Positions 6,169 through 10,041 of a stretch of DNA of 11,922 nucleotides are shown piece after piece. The notes beneath the pieces were generated by a model that did not search any database, was not told the DNA's origin, and saw only the letters and a program-made list of their open reading frames with translations. The position numbers and the translations under genes were made by a program. Source of the stretch: JAFCCL01 sp041645325 (GTDB lineage: Archaea > Iainarchaeota > Iainarchaeia > Iainarchaeales > GCA-2688035); contig JBAZQI010000028.1 of NCBI GenBank assembly GCA_041645325.1, positions 1-11,922 on the forward strand, read 5' to 3'. The first letter of the stretch is position 1; each line of letters begins with the position of its first letter.

Positions 6169-6189
6169 TGCTGGCACGCTATTTTTATC

Positions 6190-7287
6190 ATGGCTGATTT
6201 AAGCAAGGCGGCGCTTGAGGAAAGGTTTGTGCAATTCTGCAATGGCCTTTCGCCTAAAGACAGGGTTGCAATAATTCACCACAGCGATGCCGACGGCTTC
6301 TGCTCTGCGCTCATTGCGGGAAAGGCTGTTGAAAGGCTTACCGGCAAAAAGCCTGTTGTTGCCATGCCATACGAGTATGGCAACCAGGCCCAGGCAAAAA
6401 GGGCCCTTGGCCTCATGAAAAAAATGAAGGCGAACAAGCTTGTCGTGACTGACCTCGGCCTTGACGGCTCAAAGGGCAATATTGAGGACAATTGGGGTTT
6501 TGAAAAATGCCTGCTCATTGACCACCATAAGATGTACAGGGATTTGAACAGCGAAAAAATTGTTTTTCTCAAGGCGCAGTTTTTTACAAGGAAAGAGCCG
6601 AGCAGCTATGTCGCAAGCAAGTTTGCCTTTGACCTGTTCGGCAAGGTTGTTGAGGTTTCTGACCTTGACTGGCTTGCATGCATCGGCATTTTGGGTGACA
6701 TGAGCCTCAAGGCATGGCGGGGATTTGTAAGGAAAACAATCAGGAAAAGGAATGTTTCAATGGCCTGGCTTTACAGGTTCCTTGACCTCATCGCTGCAGT
6801 TGAGGTTGTTGCCAACAAAAGGATTCCGGAGCTTTTCTGGGAGTTTTATGGCGCAAAAAAACCTGCGGACATCCTTGAAAGCAAATTCAACAAATGCCTC
6901 AAAGAATTCAAGGAAGAAAAAGACGCATTGGTTGAGGGCTTTGCGGAAAAAGCCGAAAAATATCCCGAAATAGAGCTTTACTTTTATTCAATAAAGGCAA
7001 GGCACGAAAACATCAAGAGCTATGTGATAAATGAGATAAGCAAAATGCACCCGCATGAAACCATAATCCTGATACAGTCCCCGCAAAAAGGCAGAATCAG
7101 GTTCAGCGCAAGAAGGCAGGACTTCAAGGTCAAGGTAAACGATTTGCTTACAGAAGCGATTAAAGGAATTCCAAACAGCTCGGCAGGCGGCCACGTGCCG
7201 GCAGCAGCGGGAAGCATTCCAGGGCAATGCCTCGGCAGGTTCAAGAAAAATGTGGCGGAAATACTGAAGAAGCAGTACGGGAAATAA
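6190..7287 (+). CDS. DHH/DHHA1-family phosphoesterase (archaeal RecJ-like)
   Basis: Probably a Mn2+-dependent phosphodiesterase acting on single-stranded DNA, RNA or short oligonucleotides. The product is 365 aa with both family domains. The DHH domain shows motif I HHSDADG (30-36; D33 and D35), a motif II Asp in VVTDLG (D88), motif III DHH (111-113) and a motif IV Asp in GILGDM (D170). The DHHA1 domain ends with SAGGHVPAAAG (331-341), whose GGH (333-335) contacts substrate in relatives. The frame continues upstream to 5752, but that part is translated repeat; the TATA box at 6161 and family-like sequence beginning MADLSKAALE fix the start at 6190. It converges on polX with a 17-bp gap. Archaeal relatives include GINS-associated RecJ-like nucleases and nanoRNase/Pde-type enzymes; the sequence alone does not separate these roles. 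Confidence 0.85.
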   Translation: MADLSKAALEERFVQFCNGLSPKDRVAIIHHSDADGFCSALIAGKAVERLTGKKPVVAMPYEYGNQAQAKRALGLMKKMKANKLVVTDLGLDGSKGNIEDNWGFEKCLLIDHHKMYRDLNSEKIVFLKAQFFTRKEPSSYVASKFAFDLFGKVVEVSDLDWLACIGILGDMSLKAWRGFVRKTIRKRNVSMAWLYRFLDLIAAVEVVANKRIPELFWEFYGAKKPADILESKFNKCLKEFKEEKDALVEGFAEKAEKYPEIELYFYSIKARHENIKSYVINEISKMHPHETIILIQSPQKGRIRFSARRQDFKVKVNDLLTEAIKGIPNSSAGGHVPAAAGSIPGQCLGRFKKNVAEILKKQYGK

Positions 7288-7304
7288 CGGTGAAAGCGCG
7301 GCAC

Positions 7305-8312
7305 TTATTTTTTCTTCGCCCTGAAACCGTTTATCGCCGCTTCTATTTCACCCTCATTTTCCCTTGATTCCGGCTTTATGTAATCCATTCCCAGGGCATT
7401 GTAAACATCCTTTTCGGTTCTGCTTGCCACAACCTTTTTGCCCCTGAAGACGCCGTACTCGCTGAGCTTTAGGCCTTTCTTTTGCGCGATTTTCCTGAGT
7501 TCAATGGAATGCGCCTTGCTTCCGGTGAAATACTGCAGGGCACTGCCCCATTGCCTGGGCTTCACCACGCGCAAATCGGATTGAAGGCCATTGCGCAGAA
7601 CAACGCTGCTTTTTGTAGGCCCTGTTGCAAGAACTTTTTTCACCGAAGGCATTGAAATAAAGGCTTTTGTGGCGGCATTGGGCCGTGTTGAAGAAACCAA
7701 AATATCCAGGTCTCCCACTGTTTCCCTTTTTCTCCTGAAGCTGCCTGCAACCTCAGCCATTTTCGTGCCGGGAACATTCTGCAGCAGTTTCACGATTTCT
7801 TCCGCGACAGGCTTTGCAGCAGAAATCGGCACCCTGTCGCTTTTCTTGCCGTCCATTTGAACCGCCTTTAAAATGTCCTGCTCTGATTTTTCGCCAAAGC
7901 CAGGCAGCCCTGCAATCCTGTGCTGTTCAGCCGCCTTTTTCAAATCTGCAAGGCTTTTGATGCCAAGCTGCCTGTGCAAAACCACCAATTTTTTCGGCCC
8001 GAGCCCGGGAATGGCGTTCAATGCCTCGACATCCATTGGCATGCTTTTTCTCAGTTCTTCAAGGTGCCGCAGCTTTCCTGTTTTTATTATTTCCTCAAGC
8101 TTTTTTGCGATTGCCACCCCTACCCCGGGAATTTCTTCAAGGGCTTTAATGCCACCCTTTGCAAAAATCGCCCCGACAGGCTCAGGCATTGACTCTATTG
8201 CAAAAGCAGCCGCCCTGTAAGCCTTTGGCTTCCATTGCACATCCTGCATTTCAAGGATGTCCGCAACTTCAAAAAAAACTTTTGCGATTTCTTCATTACC
8301 AACGGCCGGCAA
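7305..8312 (-). CDS. polX: Family X DNA polymerase core lacking the PHP domain
   Basis: Predicted gap-filling repair polymerase. The product is 335 aa. An N-terminal 8-kDa-like region (1-90) carries a helix-hairpin-helix IPGVG (61-65). Two more HhH motifs follow, IPGLG (101-105) and LPGFG (136-140). The nucleotidyltransferase signature is AGSFRRKRETVGDLDILVSS (189-208), with catalytic D201 and D203 and a third Asp at D246 (QSDLRVV). YFTGSKAHSIELR (261-273) fits the dNTP-binding region. Bacterial and archaeal PolX proteins usually continue about 240 residues into a PHP exonuclease domain after the YIxPExREnxGEIEAA segment (311-326). Here the protein stops 9 residues later. The start is TTG at 8312: GAGGTGA (8328-8322) lies 9 nt upstream and overlaps the stop codon of the preceding gene, and no in-frame ATG is available nearby. 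Translational coupling to the acidic zinc protein is likely. Confidence 0.88.
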   Translation of the reverse strand: MPAVGNEEIAKVFFEVADILEMQDVQWKPKAYRAAAFAIESMPEPVGAIFAKGGIKALEEIPGVGVAIAKKLEEIIKTGKLRHLEELRKSMPMDVEALNAIPGLGPKKLVVLHRQLGIKSLADLKKAAEQHRIAGLPGFGEKSEQDILKAVQMDGKKSDRVPISAAKPVAEEIVKLLQNVPGTKMAEVAGSFRRKRETVGDLDILVSSTRPNAATKAFISMPSVKKVLATGPTKSSVVLRNGLQSDLRVVKPRQWGSALQYFTGSKAHSIELRKIAQKKGLKLSEYGVFRGKKVVASRTEKDVYNALGMDYIKPESRENEGEIEAAINGFRAKKK

Positions 8313-8321
8313 TGGACAGAG

Positions 8322-8328
8322 TCACCTC
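8322..8328 (-). promoter_or_regulatory. Shine-Dalgarno site deciding the TTG start of polX
   Basis: GAGGTGA on the minus strand. Its final TGA is also the stop codon of the upstream gene, and it ends 9 nt before the TTG at 8312. This arrangement supports a TTG start and coupled translation. Confidence 0.65.
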
Positions 8329-8726
8329 AGACCCGCTTTCCTTTTGTCAAAATTCTCCGCACAATTTTTGCTGCAGAACTGGTAGGTTTTGCCGTTGATG
8401 ACGCACTCGACAGCCTTGTCAAAGTCAAACTGGCCGCCGCATTTTTTGCATTCAACGACCTCTGTGTCCTCATAGCCTTCAACAAAGCCGGCTTCTTCAG
8501 GGGTTATTTCGTCCTCTTCCATCTGCTCTTCCCTTTTGCTCTCGTCGTAAATGTCGTCTTCGTCCTTTTCAAGCACTTCTTTGTCCTGTTGTTCCTCCAC
8601 GGCTTTTTCGCTTTTGGAAACAGCGCTGTCGTCAACCCCTTCGTTGCCGTCAATTTCCTCATTGTCTATTTCCTCTTCATCGCGAACCCTGCGTTTTTCC
8701 GGAACATTTTTGCCCTTTTTGACCAT
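8322..8726 (-). CDS. Acidic protein with C-terminal TRASH-like zinc knuckle
   Basis: The product is 134 aa. A short basic N-terminus (MVKKGKNVPEKRRVR) is followed by an Asp/Glu-rich low-complexity region (about 16-90), probably disordered. The C-terminal domain has C93-x2-C96 (CKKC), an aromatic strand region, and C118-x3-C122 (FCSKNC), followed by an F-D-K-R ending. The C-x2-C plus FC-x3-C pattern is that of TRASH/YHS-type treble-clef metal-binding domains, which bind zinc or sense metals. The ATG at 8726 is chosen over the earlier in-frame TTG (8756) because GAGGAGGTG (minus strand, 8742-8734) lies 7 nt upstream. It is the first gene of an operon with polX and may bind the polymerase or DNA, but nothing in the sequence proves that. 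Exact family and role are unknown. Confidence 0.75.
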   Translation of the reverse strand: MVKKGKNVPEKRRVRDEEEIDNEEIDGNEGVDDSAVSKSEKAVEEQQDKEVLEKDEDDIYDESKREEQMEEDEITPEEAGFVEGYEDTEVVECKKCGGQFDFDKAVECVINGKTYQFCSKNCAENFDKRKAGLR

Positions 8727-8733
8727 TAAAAAA

Positions 8734-8742
8734 CACCTCCTC
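8734..8742 (-). promoter_or_regulatory. Strong Shine-Dalgarno site of the zinc-knuckle gene
   Basis: GAGGAGGTG on the minus strand, 7 nt before the ATG at 8726. It is the best ribosome binding site in the window and fixes this start. Confidence 0.7.
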
Positions 8743-8762
8743 AAAAACAAAAACAATTAGCT

Positions 8763-8790
8763 AATTTATTAACTTTTTCTGAATAAAATA
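8763..8790. promoter_or_regulatory. Divergent promoter region between zinc-knuckle gene and nitroreductase
   Basis: AATTTATTAAC (8763-8773) reads as TTTATTAA on the plus strand, centred about 29 nt before the ATG at 8797, giving a leaderless nitroreductase mRNA. On the minus strand the same bases read TTAATAAATT. A second AT element, minus-strand TATTTTATTC (8781-8790), would start minus transcription near 8760 and leave a leader containing the Shine-Dalgarno site at 8734-8742. Which element serves the minus gene is not decided. Confidence 0.5.
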
Positions 8791-8796
8791 GTATCT

Positions 8797-9369
8797 ATGG
8801 GTGTTTATGAAACAATCCTTAAAAGGCGCACTATCCGCAGGTTTGCTGAAAAACAGGTGCCTTTTGGGCTTCTCAAGAAATGCGTGAATGCCGCGCGCCT
8901 TAGCCCGACAGGAAGAAACGCACAGCCATTTGAATTCATTGCCGTGAACGATGCAAAGCAGGTTGCCATGCTCAATGAGGCCGTGCATTTTGGCGGCGTT
9001 GTCAGGGAAAAGGGCAGGGTTGAAGGCGAAGAGCCGAAGGCATTCGTTGTGATAATTGCGGACAAGGAAAAGAAAAACGATTACACAGCCACGGATGCGG
9101 GAATTGCCGCGGAAGCAATTGTTTTGACTGCATTGGAAGCAGGCATTGCAAGCTGCATGATGGGCCTGATTGAAAGGGAACGCATCAAGGGCGTTCTCGG
9201 AATCCCGAACAGCTTTGAGGTGCCGCTTGCCATTGCGCTTGGTTACCCAAAAGAGAAGGCGGTTGCTGATGACGAAACAAAAGGCATTCCTTATGGCGCT
9301 GACGGAAAAGGAGTAATGCACGTGCCAAAAAGGCCGCTGGAAAAGGTTTTGCACAGGAACAGGTTTTAG
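8797..9369 (+). CDS. Nitroreductase-family FMN-dependent oxidoreductase
   Basis: Predicted homodimeric flavoprotein that uses NAD(P)H to reduce nitro compounds, quinones or a metabolic substrate. The product is 190 aa, typical of short nitroreductases. It shows the N-terminal RRTIRRF FMN-phosphate motif (10-16), SPTGRNAQPFEF (36-47), the helix DAGIAAEAIVLTALEAGI (100-117) and PLAIALGYPKEK (143-154), all in the family order. The C-terminus KRPLEKVLHRNRF resembles that of many archaeal nitroreductases. The ATG at 8797 has a TATA box 29 nt upstream and no Shine-Dalgarno sequence. The stop TAG (9367-9369) overlaps an AGGTGA element (9368-9373) that would serve the next, broken gene. The physiological substrate cannot be told from sequence. 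Confidence 0.88.
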   Translation: MGVYETILKRRTIRRFAEKQVPFGLLKKCVNAARLSPTGRNAQPFEFIAVNDAKQVAMLNEAVHFGGVVREKGRVEGEEPKAFVVIIADKEKKNDYTATDAGIAAEAIVLTALEAGIASCMMGLIERERIKGVLGIPNSFEVPLAIALGYPKEKAVADDETKGIPYGADGKGVMHVPKRPLEKVLHRNRF

Positions 9370-9373
9370 GTGA
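9368..9373 (+). promoter_or_regulatory. Shine-Dalgarno-like site overlapping the nitroreductase stop
   Basis: AGGTGA begins inside the nitroreductase TAG stop and ends 9 nt before the ATG at 9383, the same layout and spacing as the site before polX. An alternative ATG at 9378 has 4-nt spacing but gives only an 18-residue frame. Confidence 0.45.
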
Positions 9374-9382
9374 GAAAATGCA

Positions 9383-9780
9383 ATGGCACAAAAAATGGGA
9401 AGAGGGGGCCACGGAAGCTCGGGGAGACGCATAAGGGGAACAGGCGGTGCCTCTGGCTTGATAAGAAGCAAACCAAGGGTGGCAGCAAACGATTCCCAAG
9501 AGTGCTTGAGCTCATATGAACGGAGAGTATTTTTTCGAAATGCGATAGGCGTTCGTCCGAGCCAGGGCCCTGCATTCATGAGCGGGCCCATTCATGAACT
9601 GTCAAGTGATACACTCAGGCTTGCAATACAATTCATTGACCAGCGCCCCCTATAGGGCCCATAAATGAAACAGCCAAGAAAACACTTGCCGAAATCAGGG
9701 CAAAAATGAAGAGAGCGCTGGACGAAAAGGAAAAAGCAATTAAAGGTCAGAAAGGCAGGCGAAAGCATTCCAAGCTATAA
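9383..9780 (+). pseudogene. Small gene apparently split by a one-base frameshift in a C5 run
   Basis: Frame 2 is open from the ATG at 9383 to TAG at 9653-9655 (90 aa). It is Gly/Arg-rich at first (GRGGHGSSGRRIRGTGG) and then SGPIHELSSDTLRLAIQFID. Frame 1 is open from 9640 to TAA at 9778-9780 and reads GPINETAKKTLAEIRAKMKR, continuing to a Lys-rich end. That part looks like a charged helix but has no good start of its own. The frames overlap only at 9640-9652, which contains CCCCC (9646-9650). One added C would join them into a protein of about 133 aa. The joined frame would end 6 bases before the convergent gene at 9787, as expected for a real gene in a compact genome. A competing frame-1 ORF (GTG 9370 to TGA 9519, Lys/Arg-rich, 49 aa) overlaps the first part, so more than one lesion is possible. 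I recognise no family. Sequencing error, true decay and ribosomal -1 slippage are all open. Confidence 0.45.
9565..9671 (+). repeat. Three short repeats of GGGCCC-ATTCATGAA type
   Basis: Copies lie at 9565-9583 (GGGCCCTGCATTCATGAGC), 9584-9599 (GGGCCCATTCATGAAC) and 9655-9671 (GGGCCCATAAATGAAAC). The first two are directly adjacent. The last two fall in different frames but both encode GPI-x-E, so they may be codons of an internal protein repeat (GPIHELSSDTL and GPINETAKKTL). A weaker fourth copy, GCCCATTCAATGAA, lies at 9781-9794. Confidence 0.45.
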
Positions 9781-9786
9781 GCCCAT

Positions 9787-9945
9787 TCAATGAAGAACTC
9801 TTCTTGCTCTGCGGGCAGCGCCTTTTGAGCGCATTTTGGTTCTACGGCCTATAGTAGTACTCGCAACCAAGAGATTCCTGCTCCTAAGGCGCTCTTGATG
9901 CTTCCTGTGTTTTATTCCTACGCGTCTCATTGTTGAATTTGGCAA
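9787..9945 (-). CDS. Very basic 52-aa ORF with probable TTG start
   Basis: The minus-strand frame reads MPNST then MRRVGIKHRKHQERLRSRNL, a short LLVAST stretch, and a basic C-terminal half with GRRTKMRSKGAARRARR. More than a third of residues are Lys or Arg, and there is no Asp. The composition fits an RNA- or DNA-binding protein, possibly ribosome-associated, but I cannot match it to a named ribosomal protein. The start is either TTG at 9945, which has GAGGTGG (9957-9951) 5 nt upstream, or the in-frame ATG at 9930, which is 20 nt from that site. I prefer the TTG. A TATA box lies at 9986-9993. It ends 6 bases before the convergent broken gene. Short length keeps confidence moderate; a structured RNA from the same promoter is an alternative. 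Confidence 0.5.
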   Translation of the reverse strand: MPNSTMRRVGIKHRKHQERLRSRNLLVASTTIGRRTKMRSKGAARRARRVLH

Positions 9946-9950
9946 AAAAC

Positions 9951-9957
9951 CACCTCT
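9951..9957 (-). promoter_or_regulatory. Shine-Dalgarno site of the basic 52-aa ORF
   Basis: GAGGTGG on the minus strand, 5 nt before the TTG at 9945. It is the main reason to prefer that start over the ATG at 9930. Confidence 0.5.
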
Positions 9958-9985
9958 AAACCAATAAGCATTTGCCTCAAAGTTG

Positions 9986-9993
9986 TATATAAA
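9986..9993. promoter_or_regulatory. TATA box upstream of the basic 52-aa ORF
   Basis: TATATAAA on the plus strand, TTTATATA on the minus strand. On the minus strand a start about 26 nt downstream (near 9963) would give a short leader containing GAGGTGG. On the plus strand it would fire towards the 3' end of porB, where no plus-strand gene is seen. The 96-bp gap 9946-10041 holds nothing else I can identify. Confidence 0.5.
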
Positions 9994-10041
9994 GGCGGCT
10001 GTTGAAACATTTTGCTTGTTTGCCTTGGCAAAGAGAAAACA

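Noticed and set aside
5752..6189. N-terminal extension of the DHH protein to an ATG at 5752
   Set aside because: The translated extension is low-complexity Phe/Lys sequence from the hairpin repeat and overlaps the 54-aa gene on the other strand. The TATA box at 6161 and family-like N-terminus place the start at 6190.
8727..8756. TTG start at 8756 for the zinc-knuckle protein
   Set aside because: The strong GAGGAGGTG at 8734-8742 lies 7 nt before the ATG at 8726 and inside the longer version, so the later start is used.
8761..9591. 276-codon minus-strand frame opposite the nitroreductase
   Set aside because: It is antisense to a clear nitroreductase, and its translation (Pro, His, Cys, Phe-rich) has no domain-like features.
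9370..10041. RNase P RNA, SRP RNA or tRNA in the gene-poor stretch
   Set aside because: I looked for GGAAGTC-type RNase P cores, the SRP GGAAG...AGCAGCC loop and a GGTTCRA T-loop on both strands and found none. A covariance-model search would settle it.
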